Below are positions 8,947 through 23,644 of a stretch of DNA of 64,000 bases, one piece after another (position 1 is the stretch's first letter; each line of letters starts with the position of its first letter). A program made the translations under genes and the position numbers. This DNA is from Vibrio ruber DSM 16370 (lineage in GTDB: Bacteria; Pseudomonadota; Gammaproteobacteria; Enterobacterales; Vibrionaceae). Below the pieces are notes generated by a model that saw only the letters and a program-made list of their open reading frames with translations, ran no database searches and was not told the DNA's origin. The stretch is from positions 1 to 64,000 of the forward strand of contig NZ_FULE01000025.1 of the NCBI RefSeq assembly GCF_900163965.1, read 5' to 3'.

Positions 8947-10002
8947 TTAATCGATGGTTAAAATACTGTTTAAATGACGTCTCGGCGAAACATCTGATGC
9001 TATTTTGATCTGCCCGAATCGGGCAAAAAATATCGGCAGATGTGTCATTCCCAACGTATTTGCCAGTGTTGCTTTAGGTAAATCGTGTTGAACAAGTACA
9101 CTGAGCGGATGGATACCCCAGCCCCATTGTTGCAGCAACAACCATAACCGGGCCAGTGTCATCCCGGTCAGAAACAGGTTGCGCTGGCTGGGCTCGGCAA
9201 GACTCAGCGCCAGATATTGCGGCCCTTGTCTGGTCAGTTTCGAGAATTCGCGAGCCATGACCTGAGGTAACCGCAGTAAGCGCGTGAATCGGTTCAGCTT
9301 CGGATGAAAGCCGATCCGGAATAACCACTCGGCATAAGCAGGGATCTTGCCGAATAGGTGGTGGAGGTAGAATCCATCCTCTACGGGTTTATCTTTATCA
9401 AAATGAATAAAACTATAGGTTTCCTGCCAAGCTTGTTTGTCGGCAAAATCCAATGCTGCATATTGGTAAACTAAATCAGCAACCTGTTTACGGCTGACTT
9501 GATCTTGCCATATATCTAAATGGGCTGGAGAATCGGTGAAAATTTCCTGAAGCCGGTACTGCTGTAGCGCGGAAAGTTGTGTGCTTTCGTAAGGCATCCG
9601 GTTGGTATGGCGCTGTCGGATCTGTTCGGCCAGAGCAGAATAAGCCTCTGAGTTTGTCGGCTGTAAATCCCCGGGGGAAAAACAGATGAGACCGTCTTGA
9701 TCCCCGGGAAGTGGTGATGTCGCATGAGATGTATCAAACCATACCCATTGCAGTGGCGTGCCGGCATTTCGCATTAATGCTTCAATATGCTGAAAGAAAA
9801 TCCCACAGCTCATCAGCATTTCATTTTCTAATGAAGGCAGTCCCTTCAGGGCTCTACGACGATCAATGGCCAGATAACCGGTTCGGGATAAAGGCGAATA
9901 GTGAACAGCCCAAGGCTGACAATTATGAGAAGAGGGGGCAGAACGTGCAATCTCAATCGCAGCGGCCAAGTTTTGTTCAAACGATGTCGTAAACATAATC
10001 AT
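8947..10002 (-). CDS. pigM: PigM, nitroreductase-like oxidoreductase (HBM to HBC)
   Basis: The 351-aa protein has a nitroreductase-type N-terminus (AIEIARSAPSSHNCQPWAVHY, FMN-site pattern) and a second conserved half. In prodigiosin synthesis PigM oxidises the alcohol HBM to the aldehyde HBC. The frame is open further upstream to 10140, but that part overlaps pigL and looks spurious. The ATG at 10002 overlaps the pigL stop as ATGA. A second ATG at 9996 has better spacing (9 nt) from the AGGAG at 10006-10010, so either may be used. Neighbours and length agree with Serratia PigM. Confidence 0.9.
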   Translation of the reverse strand: MIMFTTSFEQNLAAAIEIARSAPSSHNCQPWAVHYSPLSRTGYLAIDRRRALKGLPSLENEMLMSCGIFFQHIEALMRNAGTPLQWVWFDTSHATSPLPGDQDGLICFSPGDLQPTNSEAYSALAEQIRQRHTNRMPYESTQLSALQQYRLQEIFTDSPAHLDIWQDQVSRKQVADLVYQYAALDFADKQAWQETYSFIHFDKDKPVEDGFYLHHLFGKIPAYAEWLFRIGFHPKLNRFTRLLRLPQVMAREFSKLTRQGPQYLALSLAEPSQRNLFLTGMTLARLWLLLQQWGWGIHPLSVLVQHDLPKATLANTLGMTHLPIFFARFGQIKIASDVSPRRHLNSILTID

Positions 10003-10769
10003 GCGCTCCTGCCGGATAACATAGTCACAGGTACAGATGTAGATAACGTTGTCACATCCAGTCTCGGTGGATAATTTTCTTCCGGATAGTTTTTTTCCGG
10101 GTAATCTTTTGTCGGACAATAACAAATCGCACAGACCCAATATAAGCCATAAAAGAGCCCGAACATGCGTTCATCCAAGTTTGCACTGAGATTCGACACC
10201 CGCTGTTGCTGCCAGTCGATATCGATGGTTTGCAATAAATGGGGAAGCCCGACACCATGACTTTTCAAAAATGCTTCACGCACCGCCCAGATGGCACAAA
10301 GTAATGGTATAGATTGTGTTCGCTCTTCAGCCGTGAAAGCCCATTGTCGGGCTGACGAACCAAAATGCCGGTAACACTGGAGATCAATCCCCAATGTCTG
10401 TCGCGCAGCCGTGGCAATGGCGTACCAGATACCGCTGTGGCTGACGGAGACTCCCCGGACACCGAAATCGGGGTGAACCGCCAATGGCTGACCTTGCTGA
10501 GTATATATGATATTAAATTCAAAGCACTTAGTTTTCTGTGCAACGATAGTCCTTGTTTGAGCTGCAAGATCAGATGATGATGGGCTCCATACGTGATTCA
10601 GCCATTGCTTCGTCTGTCGGCGCGCTTGCTGCCTGACTTGTGAGCGCATATCAGCCATTGTTGTACAACCATCGAGACACGCTTGGGCAATCATCAGGCG
10701 GGGCTCATCAGTCCCCGCTGACAACCACCGACTGGTGATATGCCGATTGTCTTCACTGTTGATAGCCAT
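9999..10769 (-). CDS. pigL: PigL, Sfp-type 4'-phosphopantetheinyl transferase
   Basis: This enzyme of about 256 aa moves the phosphopantetheine arm from CoA to the carrier domains, here the PCP PigG and the two ACP domains of PigH. The motifs are GVSVSHSGIWYAIA, TLGIDLQ (metal-binding Asp) and WAVREAFLKSHG (WxxREAxxK), all of the Sfp type. The ATG at 10769 (MAINSEDN) is preferred; it overlaps pigK by 17 bases. The longer frame to 10829 would overlap pigK more. The C-terminus carries three copies of a 5-residue unit (KDYPE, KNYPE, ENYPP) from a 15-bp tandem repeat, which may vary between strains. Confidence 0.92.
   Translation of the reverse strand: MAINSEDNRHITSRWLSAGTDEPRLMIAQACLDGCTTMADMRSQVRQQARRQTKQWLNHVWSPSSSDLAAQTRTIVAQKTKCFEFNIIYTQQGQPLAVHPDFGVRGVSVSHSGIWYAIATAARQTLGIDLQCYRHFGSSARQWAFTAEERTQSIPLLCAIWAVREAFLKSHGVGLPHLLQTIDIDWQQQRVSNLSANLDERMFGLFYGLYWVCAICYCPTKDYPEKNYPEENYPPRLDVTTLSTSVPVTMLSGRSA
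10069..10113 (-). repeat. 15-bp tandem repeat, three units, in pigL 3' end
   Basis: Three units of 15 bp (starting at 10069, 10084 and 10099, plus-strand pattern GGATAATTTTCTTCC with changes) are in frame and encode degenerate NYPEE-like pentapeptides near the PigL C-terminus. Confidence 0.8.
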
Positions 10770-11067
10770 TGCCGATTCTTTCTCCGGAAATTTCTTCAAT
10801 GACTTCAGCCATCTGCTCGAAACGCGCAACTAAACTTTGGAACACGGGCGTTTGCATATCTCGATCAAATGCTTCCAGAGAACTGAGACGAATAATCTCA
10901 ATAAAGTGGAATTGAGCATCGGCAGCCTGACTGACATCAATCACATCAAATGCCAGAACAGAATCAAGCTGGTTGCAGGCTTGATAGTCGGTGTGAACCA
11001 CCCAGTCGCGAAACTCGTGGTACAGGGCGATATCTTTCAGGCGAATTTTATGCACAATTGTTTTCAT
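10753..11067 (-). CDS. pigK: PigK, small accessory protein of prodigiosin synthesis
   Basis: The 104-aa soluble protein sits between pigJ and pigL as in Serratia. The sequence has the length and alternating strand/helix look of a dimeric alpha-beta barrel (antibiotic-monooxygenase-like fold), for example FHFIEIIRLSSLEAFDRDMQT. In Serratia PigK is needed for MBC formation and was proposed to help folding of other Pig enzymes; no catalytic role is proven. It starts 14 bp after the pigJ stop, with AAGGA 9 nt upstream. The call rests mainly on position and size, together with general resemblance. Confidence 0.82.
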   Translation of the reverse strand: MKTIVHKIRLKDIALYHEFRDWVVHTDYQACNQLDSVLAFDVIDVSQAADAQFHFIEIIRLSSLEAFDRDMQTPVFQSLVARFEQMAEVIEEISGERIGNGYQQ

Positions 11068-11081
11068 TTCATGATCCTTTT

Positions 11082-13511
11082 CTAATCTGTATGGTTATTT
11101 GTCCGTGATTGATTACAACCTGACTCACTATTGGTTTGCTTGATGATATTGGTTTGTTCAATGATATTGGTTTGCTCGATGAGCAGGTGATAATTAATGC
11201 CCCCCGTGCCGAAAGCGTTGATGGCGGCCATTCGCCCGCCCGACTGAGGGTAAGACCAAGGGATCGTCTGCTGAGGAATTTCAGCCGGAAGATCTGCCAG
11301 CATCAGCTGAGGATTCTGCTCACCGAGGAGCGGGGTCGGGGGAATCTGTTCATGTTCAAATGCACTGAGTACCTTACACACACTCAAAGCTGCGGCACCG
11401 GCAAAACAGTGGCCGAAATTGTATTTGACTGAACCGATATACAACGGTGCAGATGGCGGTTGCATTTCTGTTGTGTCCGCTGTGCGTTGATAATGTTGGC
11501 GAATTGCGCTGATTTCCGAGACATCCCCCAGAGCGGTTCCGGTGCCGTGGGCCTCAATATATTGAATTTTGCTGGGGGCAACGTCTGTCAGAGACAGTGT
11601 TTTTTCGATTGCGAGAGCTTGTCCTTCCGGATCCGGAGCTGTCATCGACCGGCTGTCACATGAGCCGGATATGGCACGAATCGTTGCCAGCGCTTGTGAG
11701 CCATCCGATTGACGGGAAAGAATAAAGATCCCACCGCCATCTCCGGGCGTAAATCCGTCATTTTTATCGGCAAACGGACGAATCCGAGATGTTGATAGCA
11801 TCATTTGAGCACTGCACAACACTAAATCGCGTTCTGTCGTTGCCATCTCAATCCCAGCGACAATCACTTGATCGTAACGACCCGACTGCAATGACCTGAC
11901 CGCATCATGGAGCGCTGCCATAGCGCTGGCACATGCAGCCTCTACCGCATAGCAGTCTGCCTCAATTCCCAATTGTTGTGCGAGCAACATTGCAGAACCA
12001 ATACCACTGGCACCATACCAGTTCCAACGGTTAAGAGGGGCTGGCTGAGGGCGGGGGAGCGCAACCGTCTGAGGCAATTCATCCCATAAGTGACGTACGG
12101 TTCGAATTCGATCCGGTGTCAGTGATAAATTGGTAGCAACAATAATGGCTGTACGACGATTGGTCTGTATTGATTGTTGCGATAAGCAAGTGCTGGCGTT
12201 AAGCAGATATTGCTGAGTAACATCCAACCGATGTTGCTTCACCGGCATCATCGGTTTACTGGCAGCTACATGCTGAATATTATGGCTGGGGAAACACATT
12301 GCCTGACGGATATAGGTACTGAGTTTCTGAGGATTTGGCCGAAACAACGCAACCTGATGGAGCTGTTCGGAGGATAAGGTCTCAAGAGTGTCTCCGCCTT
12401 GTGCTAATGTTTGCCAGAATGACTGTTTATCCTGACCGAGTGCTGTCAGCGGTGCATAATCCAGAATCTGGATCGGTGCCTGTGGCTGTGTGATATTTTG
12501 GCTCGATGATGTCGGACTGATTTGCCAGCCGGTACCCGTAAATGAATGACCGGCGCAAGATTGCTGCTGCTGGCGTAACATATCAAGCAACTGACAGAAC
12601 ACCTGATTGGCACCGGCAAAATAGTCGCAATCGTTTTTTGTAACCTCTGTCGCTGGCAGCGTATCAATGTCGCTCAACTCAGCCAGGATTGGCCATTGAT
12701 TCGCCTGAGCTATATTGACCGGGCAAACCAGCAGACTGATCGCACCTTCCAACCACGTCTGATTCGCAGAGACGCCTTGTTCCAGTAATAGATTGGCTTG
12801 TTCCGGATGGTGAAAACACTGAACCGATGTCAGCAGCGCTACCCGGCTGTCTTGAAAGCGAAAACTATCTTGCGCCAGTTGCAATAACCGTAAACCGCCT
12901 AAATCGGCACCATCGATAGCCTGACATTTGCCCCGGGTCTGAGCGAAATGTGCAATTCGGGCAGGGATACTGGAAGCCATTTCTCCGACACGGTCATGAG
13001 AAGAAGCTCCTAAACATTGCGCCAGTTGCTGTTTATACGTATCGATTTGCTGTTCGGTTGTTTGAAGAGTGTGTCCCTGTTCGAGCAATTGATCGCCAAG
13101 CAAGCGCAGTGCCTGAACTTTCGCAGCATTTCGATAGGCCGAATCACTCCCCAGATGTACCGCACAGAATTGATCACAGTGATCCCGCAGTGATTCGGGA
13201 ATGGTGATCTGTCTGAAAACCTCATCTGCGGCTAACAAAGCCAGCCGTGTTTCTTTACTGACAGCCTTGCGAAACAGCGGCGGGATGGCGAACTTTCTGA
13301 AATCAAAGTCCTGATCACTGACTTGGCCGATAGAGAGCGCCGCTTTTACGTTCAGCTCAGTATCTACATGTTGCCATGGCGAAACATAATGCTGTTGCAC
13401 CAGTTGTTGCCATGCTTGTGGCTCTGCCAGATGGTTAAAATTGCGTTGTCCGGGGAAAACACATCCAATACTAACGATCGCCAACGGGTGACTCGATTGG
13501 TCTGAACTCAT
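11082..13511 (-). CDS. pigJ: PigJ, beta-ketoacyl synthase of bipyrrole synthesis
   Basis: The 809-aa protein has two ketosynthase-like halves. The N-terminal half (about 1-330) lacks the catalytic Cys: the expected site reads [11 protein letters not shown], so it is probably structural, like a chain-length factor. The C-terminal half has a full triad: Cys527 in VEAACASAM, His655 in [11 protein letters not shown] and His701 in YNFGHCFAG. PigJ takes pyrrole-2-carboxyl from PigG and condenses it with malonyl on PigH. The last 30 residues hold an 18-bp repeat coding for IIEQTN-like units. The start overlaps the pigI stop (ATGA). The family match and context are strong. Confidence 0.93.
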   Translation of the reverse strand: MSSDQSSHPLAIVSIGCVFPGQRNFNHLAEPQAWQQLVQQHYVSPWQHVDTELNVKAALSIGQVSDQDFDFRKFAIPPLFRKAVSKETRLALLAADEVFRQITIPESLRDHCDQFCAVHLGSDSAYRNAAKVQALRLLGDQLLEQGHTLQTTEQQIDTYKQQLAQCLGASSHDRVGEMASSIPARIAHFAQTRGKCQAIDGADLGGLRLLQLAQDSFRFQDSRVALLTSVQCFHHPEQANLLLEQGVSANQTWLEGAISLLVCPVNIAQANQWPILAELSDIDTLPATEVTKNDCDYFAGANQVFCQLLDMLRQQQQSCAGHSFTGTGWQISPTSSSQNITQPQAPIQILDYAPLTALGQDKQSFWQTLAQGGDTLETLSSEQLHQVALFRPNPQKLSTYIRQAMCFPSHNIQHVAASKPMMPVKQHRLDVTQQYLLNASTCLSQQSIQTNRRTAIIVATNLSLTPDRIRTVRHLWDELPQTVALPRPQPAPLNRWNWYGASGIGSAMLLAQQLGIEADCYAVEAACASAMAALHDAVRSLQSGRYDQVIVAGIEMATTERDLVLCSAQMMLSTSRIRPFADKNDGFTPGDGGGIFILSRQSDGSQALATIRAISGSCDSRSMTAPDPEGQALAIEKTLSLTDVAPSKIQYIEAHGTGTALGDVSEISAIRQHYQRTADTTEMQPPSAPLYIGSVKYNFGHCFAGAAALSVCKVLSAFEHEQIPPTPLLGEQNPQLMLADLPAEIPQQTIPWSYPQSGGRMAAINAFGTGGINYHLLIEQTNIIEQTNIIKQTNSESGCNQSRTNNHTD
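11130..11183 (-). repeat. 18-bp tandem repeat, three units, in pigJ 3' end
   Basis: Units starting at 11130, 11148 and 11166 differ by only 3-5 bases. They encode EQTNII-like hexapeptides at the PigJ C-terminus, outside the ketosynthase fold. Confidence 0.85.
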
Positions 13512-14974
13512 CTTGATGTAACCTCTGCTAAACGTCTGCGGTCTACTTTGCCATTCGCATTCATTGGCAATTGATCAGTGATCACCAGTTTTTGGGGCAA
13601 CATATAGGCGGGGAGCTTCTCCCGGAGAAATTGTTTGATAGCAAGCAGACTCAATTTGGCTTCCGGGTCTTTCAGCACAGCGACCATCACCAATTGCTGG
13701 CTGAGTTCCCCGAGTTCGACAAACAAGGCAACCTGTTGAATGGCCGGATGTTGGTATAAAGCCGATTCGATTTCTCCCAGCTCAACCCGATAACCGTTGA
13801 TCTTGACCATATCGTCGATTCGGCCACGATAAATGAGACCGTCTTGGGTCATTTCCACACGATCCCCGGTTGTATGGCACTGTTTGGCATGAAGCGCAGT
13901 TTGTCGCGATTCGGGGGCGTTCAGATAGCCCGGTGTCACGCATGGGCCTGAAATTAGCAGTTCACCACTGATACCGACGCAATCCGGAATTTGATGGCGT
14001 TGACCGGCATCATCCTCAATTTCGCCTTGCAGACCAGAGAGTGGATAGCCGATAGGGATATGACTCAGCTGAGACAAGCGGTCACGATCAATGGTGTAGG
14101 CAGTACACACATTGGTTTCTGTCGGGCCATACCAATTGCTGATCCGGCAGTGCTGGGGGAGATGTACAAGTAACTGGCGAAATGCCGCAATCGGATAGGC
14201 CTCACCAGCAAAAATAACTCGTCTTAGTGACGCTGTCACATCTTGATTCAATAAACCACTTTTCTCCATCATGGCCAGAATTGAAGGAACGCTGTACCAC
14301 ACCGTCACTTGATGTTGCGCGATACCTTCAATCAATGCGGGACAATTTTTTTGTTCCGACTCTTGAATGATCCAGACACAAGCACCGACGGAGGCTGCTG
14401 CAAACAGGTCGAAAGTGCTCAGATCAAAAGCAAAGCTGGCATGATTCGACAGAGTATCTTCCGCCTGTAATTCAATATCATCAATCGCCCATTCAATGAA
14501 AAAGTTCAGCATCTCATGGGTCAGCTGAACACCTTTCGGCTGACCGGTCGATCCCGAGGTGTATAACACCGCAGCAAGTGAATGCGTGAAGGTCTGAAAA
14601 TCTTCAATGGCAGCCACCGATATCTGTTGATGATCGAGTGAATCCAGCCAATCCTGATCAATGATCAATTCTGGCCGGGCAATGTCGATAATCCGCTGAA
14701 TTCTCGATTCCGGTTGACTGAAATCAACCGGAATGTAGTGGTTATCCGTCAGCCATACCGCATAAATCGCTGCAACCGTATCCGGGCTTTTGGGCAGATT
14801 GAGCAAAATCCCCTGACGGGATAAGCCCATCTGTTGTAGTGCTGCAGCAATTTGCAGCACTCGGTGACCCAATTGCGCGTAACGCCAGTGCTGCGTTCCA
14901 CAACGCAGCGCTGAACGATCCGGGGCATAACGAATATGAGATAACAAACGGTCTAAAATCGTTGGTATCGCCAT
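13508..14974 (-). CDS. pigI: PigI, L-prolyl-AMP ligase
   Basis: The 488-aa adenylation enzyme activates L-proline with ATP and loads it on the PCP PigG. Adenylation core motifs are present in order: [13 protein letters not shown] (A3), GEAYP (A4/5 region), [11 protein letters not shown] (A5), TGDRV (A7), [22 protein letters not shown] (A8) and [11 protein letters not shown] (A10, catalytic Lys). The ATG at 14974 ([11 protein letters not shown]) is chosen because GGAGG lies 7 nt upstream and it sits just after the pigH stop. The frame extending to 15043 lies inside pigH. It overlaps pigJ by 4 bases. Proline specificity is from the pig context. Confidence 0.94.
   Translation of the reverse strand: MAIPTILDRLLSHIRYAPDRSALRCGTQHWRYAQLGHRVLQIAAALQQMGLSRQGILLNLPKSPDTVAAIYAVWLTDNHYIPVDFSQPESRIQRIIDIARPELIIDQDWLDSLDHQQISVAAIEDFQTFTHSLAAVLYTSGSTGQPKGVQLTHEMLNFFIEWAIDDIELQAEDTLSNHASFAFDLSTFDLFAAASVGACVWIIQESEQKNCPALIEGIAQHQVTVWYSVPSILAMMEKSGLLNQDVTASLRRVIFAGEAYPIAAFRQLLVHLPQHCRISNWYGPTETNVCTAYTIDRDRLSQLSHIPIGYPLSGLQGEIEDDAGQRHQIPDCVGISGELLISGPCVTPGYLNAPESRQTALHAKQCHTTGDRVEMTQDGLIYRGRIDDMVKINGYRVELGEIESALYQHPAIQQVALFVELGELSQQLVMVAVLKDPEAKLSLLAIKQFLREKLPAYMLPQKLVITDQLPMNANGKVDRRRLAEVTSR
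14227..14239. promoter_or_regulatory. matS site (MatP binding), inside pigI
   Basis: GTGACGCTGTCAC fits GTGAC-RNY-GTCAC exactly. matS sites mark the Ter macrodomain; matP itself is in this window. Confidence 0.75.
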
Positions 14975-14975
14975 A

Positions 14976-16919
14976 TTATGCCTCCGCGATGGCAACTTTT
15001 TCCCGTACCCGAGCGGTATCAGCAACAGGGACACCCACCTCAAGTGCTGAATCGACTAAGATTTGATAGGCTTCATCAAGATCCTGACGGGTATGTTCAC
15101 TGGTGACACTAATCCGCAACCGGGCATCACCGACACTGACACCGGGGAAGACAACAGTCTGGCAATACATGCCACGTTTTCTGACTGCGCGACCAAACAG
15201 TAAGGTTTTCGCATCATCACCGACCACGACCGGGATAATCGCTGAATCAGAATTTTCCAGATCAAATCCGGCATTGAGCAGACGCGTCCGGAAATAATAG
15301 ATATTATCCCACAGGCGAGTCAGCCGCTCCGGTTCGCGAAGCATGATATCGATAGAAGCGATAACGCCAGCGGCCACATGGGCAGGGATGGTTGCGGCAA
15401 AAACGTAAGAATTGGAATAGAAGCGCAGATACTCGACCACGTCACCATCGGCACACACATATCCGCCCAATCCGGAAAGGGATTTACTCATGGTTCCCAG
15501 CTCGAGATCAACCTGACCTTTCATATTGAAGTGTTCAGAAGTACCGGAGCCGGTTTTTCCTAACACACCGGTTGAGTGGGCATCGTCAACCAGCACTTTG
15601 GCACCGTAACGCTCGGCCAGTTTGACCAGACGCGGCAGATCAACAATATCCCCGTGCATACTGAATACACCGTCGGTGACAATCAGTTTTCCTCCGGGAT
15701 GATCAGCATATTTCGCCAGCGACTTTTCTAAACTGGTCAGTGAATGATCGTAAATTTTGCGTTGTGCGCCTGCCAGTTTACAACCATCTTGAATACTCAT
15801 ATGGTTAATCGAGTCAGTAAATACCAGATCATGTTTACTGGTCAGAGCCGAAATACAGCCGAGATTGGCTGAGTAACCGGATGGATAGACGATACAATCA
15901 TCTCGTCCTTTCAGTTTTGCCAGCTTACGTTCCAGTTCTAAGTGCAGCATGTTACTGCCGGCAATAATCCGGCAGCCGGTATTGGTCGCACCGTATAAAC
16001 CGGCTGCGTCCTGAATGGCTTGAATCACTTCCGGGTGACTTGATAATCCAAGATAGCTGTTTGAGCCAAACATCAGAAATTCACGGCTTTTCCCGGTTGT
16101 TTCGTCAAAGATTACCGCCCGGTTTTTACAAGGGGTTTCCAGTGGCATTCCATACCAGTAAAGCTGATTATCGCGTTTTTCATGGTAGAACTTACGGAAC
16201 TCACGAGCCTTGTGAAACAGATCGGGATGTTGAATCCCGACGAAGTCGCGCATCGTGCGCGGATCACCGACTTGTTGGCGGTCTTCTGCTGAAGACATCG
16301 CCAGATGCGCATATGGGTCTTCATCACTCAGGAGTGGTTTTTCTGCTTTTGCAATAACCGGCGGTTGATAACCTTCGCCGTTTTGCGGCAGCTGATTGAC
16401 AAGGGCAGCTTTCATTGCTGCCAGTGTTTCGGCTTTAGGTAATTCCAGTTTTGGATCCAACCCCAGCAGGGTCAGTAATTCACTTTGAACTGAGAGCACA
16501 TTGATCGAGTCAATCCCTAAATCATTTTCAATCTGAGCATTCATACTGATTGATTCAACAGGATAACCGCTGTGACTGGCGAAGACCTGACAAATCATAT
16601 CATCCAGCCAATGCGTATCAGAGGTTGCTTTGGCAGCAGACGACGCTGTCGGTAACTGATATTTCGTGGATTCAATCGCTGCAACAATATCCGCGAGTGT
16701 ATTAAGTTTGTCGGTCGCCAGAGGCGTTGCAAGCTGAAGTTGCTTGGTCAGCGTGGTGGCAATATCCGCCAAGGCAATTGAATCAACACCTAAATCATTT
16801 TCCAGATGGCTGGTTACTGACAATGCATCGACCGGATATTCAGTGATTGCGGAAAACGTTTGCAGAATGAACTGCTGTAGTTCTGATGCATCAGAGACTG
16901 CTTGGTTATGTTCTGTCAT
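14976..16919 (-). CDS. pigH: PigH, didomain ACP plus alpha-oxoamine synthase (HBM synthase)
   Basis: The 647-aa protein has three parts. ACP1 carries the phosphopantetheine Ser47 in DLGVDSIAL, and ACP2 has Ser138 in DLGIDSINV. From about residue 230 there is a PLP-dependent alpha-oxoamine synthase (KBL/KAPA family) with Lys479 in [12 protein letters not shown] and the [10 protein letters not shown] and [10 protein letters not shown] motifs. Malonyl on the ACPs is extended by PigJ with the pyrrole unit. The PLP domain then decarboxylatively condenses the product with serine to give HBM. The start overlaps the pigG stop (ATGA). Layout equals Serratia PigH. Confidence 0.95.
   Translation of the reverse strand: MTEHNQAVSDASELQQFILQTFSAITEYPVDALSVTSHLENDLGVDSIALADIATTLTKQLQLATPLATDKLNTLADIVAAIESTKYQLPTASSAAKATSDTHWLDDMICQVFASHSGYPVESISMNAQIENDLGIDSINVLSVQSELLTLLGLDPKLELPKAETLAAMKAALVNQLPQNGEGYQPPVIAKAEKPLLSDEDPYAHLAMSSAEDRQQVGDPRTMRDFVGIQHPDLFHKAREFRKFYHEKRDNQLYWYGMPLETPCKNRAVIFDETTGKSREFLMFGSNSYLGLSSHPEVIQAIQDAAGLYGATNTGCRIIAGSNMLHLELERKLAKLKGRDDCIVYPSGYSANLGCISALTSKHDLVFTDSINHMSIQDGCKLAGAQRKIYDHSLTSLEKSLAKYADHPGGKLIVTDGVFSMHGDIVDLPRLVKLAERYGAKVLVDDAHSTGVLGKTGSGTSEHFNMKGQVDLELGTMSKSLSGLGGYVCADGDVVEYLRFYSNSYVFAATIPAHVAAGVIASIDIMLREPERLTRLWDNIYYFRTRLLNAGFDLENSDSAIIPVVVGDDAKTLLFGRAVRKRGMYCQTVVFPGVSVGDARLRISVTSEHTRQDLDEAYQILVDSALEVGVPVADTARVREKVAIAEA
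15380..15387 (+). promoter_or_regulatory. KOPS-like motif GGGCAGGG
   Basis: This matches the FtsK-orienting polar sequence GGGNAGGG on the plus strand, pointing right towards the dif-like site at 30494. A single octamer can occur by chance. Confidence 0.45.
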
Positions 16920-17182
16920 ACTTTTTCTCCTTGAGTTTGATTCGCCTTCAACCGTTCGACAAGGGCAACCATTGCGGAAACGGATGCAAAGTTTTCCGGG
17001 TAGATATCTTGCATTTTGATCTCAACCTGTGCTTCATTTTTTAAAAAATCGACCAGATCAAAAATTGCAGCAGAATCAACAATGTTCAGCTCAAATAGCG
17101 GGGTATCGCTGGTTAAACCGTCCGTGTCTCCGTCAAGAAACTGTTGGGCGATATGTTGAATTAATTGGTTCGTTAGCATCAT
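16916..17182 (-). CDS. pigG: PigG, peptidyl carrier protein
   Basis: The carrier protein is 87 or 88 aa (two adjacent ATGs, 17182 and 17179). The attachment serine is in FELNIVDSAAIF (about residue 36). Proline is loaded by PigI and stays on this carrier while being oxidised to pyrrole-2-carboxyl. AAGGA upstream supports these starts, and they sit directly after the pigF stop; the frame extending to 17326 lies inside pigF. It overlaps pigH by 4 bases. The enzyme that would oxidise its prolyl load, PigA, is not in this window. Confidence 0.92.
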   Translation of the reverse strand: MMLTNQLIQHIAQQFLDGDTDGLTSDTPLFELNIVDSAAIFDLVDFLKNEAQVEIKMQDIYPENFASVSAMVALVERLKANQTQGEKV

Positions 17183-17189
17183 GGTTTCC

Positions 17190-18224
17190 TTACAGATTGG
17201 TTGATTGAGGCTTATCACCGCAGATAAGTGTCCGCGGACCGGAAAGCTCGATAATCCGGACATTTTCAAACCCGACAGCCCGGAAACGCTCCAGATATTC
17301 CTCGGTACTACTTTCAATGCCGCCATCCGTTGAAACCAGCATGTTCAGTGAGAGCAGGGCGGTAAACTCAGGGCCGGATTTCTCATCATTCAACGGAGTT
17401 TCTGATGCCATGAAGCGCCCGCCGGCTGGCATTGCTTGATAAATGTTCTGCAAAATAGTTAGCTGAATTTCTGGTGCGTAGTCATGCAGCATCCAGCCTA
17501 AATGAATCAAATCGTGATCCTGTAACGCCAGTTTGCCGGAAATGACATCGCCTTCGATAACATTGATTCTGTCACCGTAGCCTTGAACGGCTAAGCGATC
17601 GCGCAGAAATGCACACGCCTGAGGTAGTTCGCAAATTGTCAGATTAATGTCGGGATGACTCTCGGCGACAGCAATTGGCAATGTGCCGATGCCACTGCCG
17701 ATATCCAGAAATGAATGATGTTGAGAAAAATCGTAACCCTGAATAAATCCTTCAATAAACGGGGCTGCAAATTTCCCCAGAAATTCTTGAAAATCAGTCA
17801 CATCTTCCGGGTTCTGATAAAGAATGTCGAACCAGCTCCGGTTGTCACCAAACACCTTCTGCCGTTGGTTGCTATCACTGACAACGGCGGTGTTCAGTTC
17901 CCCCCATAAGGGGTATAAAAATGTATCGATATGGCGACCTAACCATCCCAGCCACATCGGTTCACTACTGACCAAAAATGAAGCGTGTTCCTGTGGCAGG
18001 TGGTAGCACTCGCCCTGTTTGTCCAAATAACCCATTGCCCGCAGTGCAATCAGCATTTGCTCAACAGAGCGAAGCGGGCTATTGAGTTTGTCAGCGACGG
18101 CCTGAGCACTCAAATCTTGGTTATGTAAATGGTCGAATAGCTTTAAATCTAATGCTGCTGTAAGTGTCTTCGCCTGAAAAAAGCCCATCATCTGATTAAC
18201 GGCATCTTGTTTCGTGAGTGTCAT
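17190..18224 (-). CDS. pigF: PigF, S-adenosylmethionine-dependent O-methyltransferase
   Basis: The 344-aa class I methyltransferase has an N-terminal winged-helix dimerisation domain (about 10-90) and a Rossmann domain with SAM motif FLDIGSGIGTLPIA near 172-185. It is of the plant/bacterial O-methyltransferase 2 family (AcrR/TcmN-like). PigF makes the methoxy group of MBC from the hydroxyl of HBC, with PigN. It follows pigE by 64 bp and precedes pigG by 7 bp. A late GLPR-like motif region (ELSGPRTLICG) closes the fold. Match to Serratia in order, size and family. Confidence 0.92.
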   Translation of the reverse strand: MTLTKQDAVNQMMGFFQAKTLTAALDLKLFDHLHNQDLSAQAVADKLNSPLRSVEQMLIALRAMGYLDKQGECYHLPQEHASFLVSSEPMWLGWLGRHIDTFLYPLWGELNTAVVSDSNQRQKVFGDNRSWFDILYQNPEDVTDFQEFLGKFAAPFIEGFIQGYDFSQHHSFLDIGSGIGTLPIAVAESHPDINLTICELPQACAFLRDRLAVQGYGDRINVIEGDVISGKLALQDHDLIHLGWMLHDYAPEIQLTILQNIYQAMPAGGRFMASETPLNDEKSGPEFTALLSLNMLVSTDGGIESSTEEYLERFRAVGFENVRIIELSGPRTLICGDKPQSTNL

Positions 18225-18288
18225 GAAAAATTCCTTTATCGGTGTTCAGTTAATTTCAGCAATTGAATTTCGTGAATGAATTCAGTGC

Positions 18289-23468
<5,180 letters not shown>

Positions 23469-23602
23469 CCAACTCGCATGAGTACCTGTTCAAATGGGTG
23501 AGCCGTAGGCAAAAATACAGCCGTTGCCCGATTAAAAAACGTAGCAATCCCCGTCGAGTCATCAGTGATGATTCGATGTTATGTGTTGAATCATGTTGTG
23601 GA

Positions 23603-23625
23603 CGGTGACAGGCGTGCTGTCACCG
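23603..23625 (-). other. Intercistronic hairpin between pigC and pigD
   Basis: CGGTGACAG pairs with CTGTCACCG around a 5-nt loop, 20 bp after the pigC stop. No U-run follows on the minus strand, so it is more likely an RNA-stability or processing element than a full terminator. Confidence 0.6.
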
Positions 23626-23644
23626 GAGTAGTTGATTCGTTTGT

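Noticed and set aside
10041..10054. matS-like sequence near 10046 on the minus strand
   Set aside because: Two mismatches to the pattern.
10003..10140. N-terminal extension of PigM upstream of 10002
   Set aside because: It lies entirely inside pigL, has repeat-derived residues (KRLPGKKLSGRKL), and the ATGA overlap with ribosome site favours the shorter start.
23604..23624. GTGACAG...CTGTCAC hairpin as a matS site
   Set aside because: Spacer is far longer than the 3 bp of matS; treated as an RNA hairpin.
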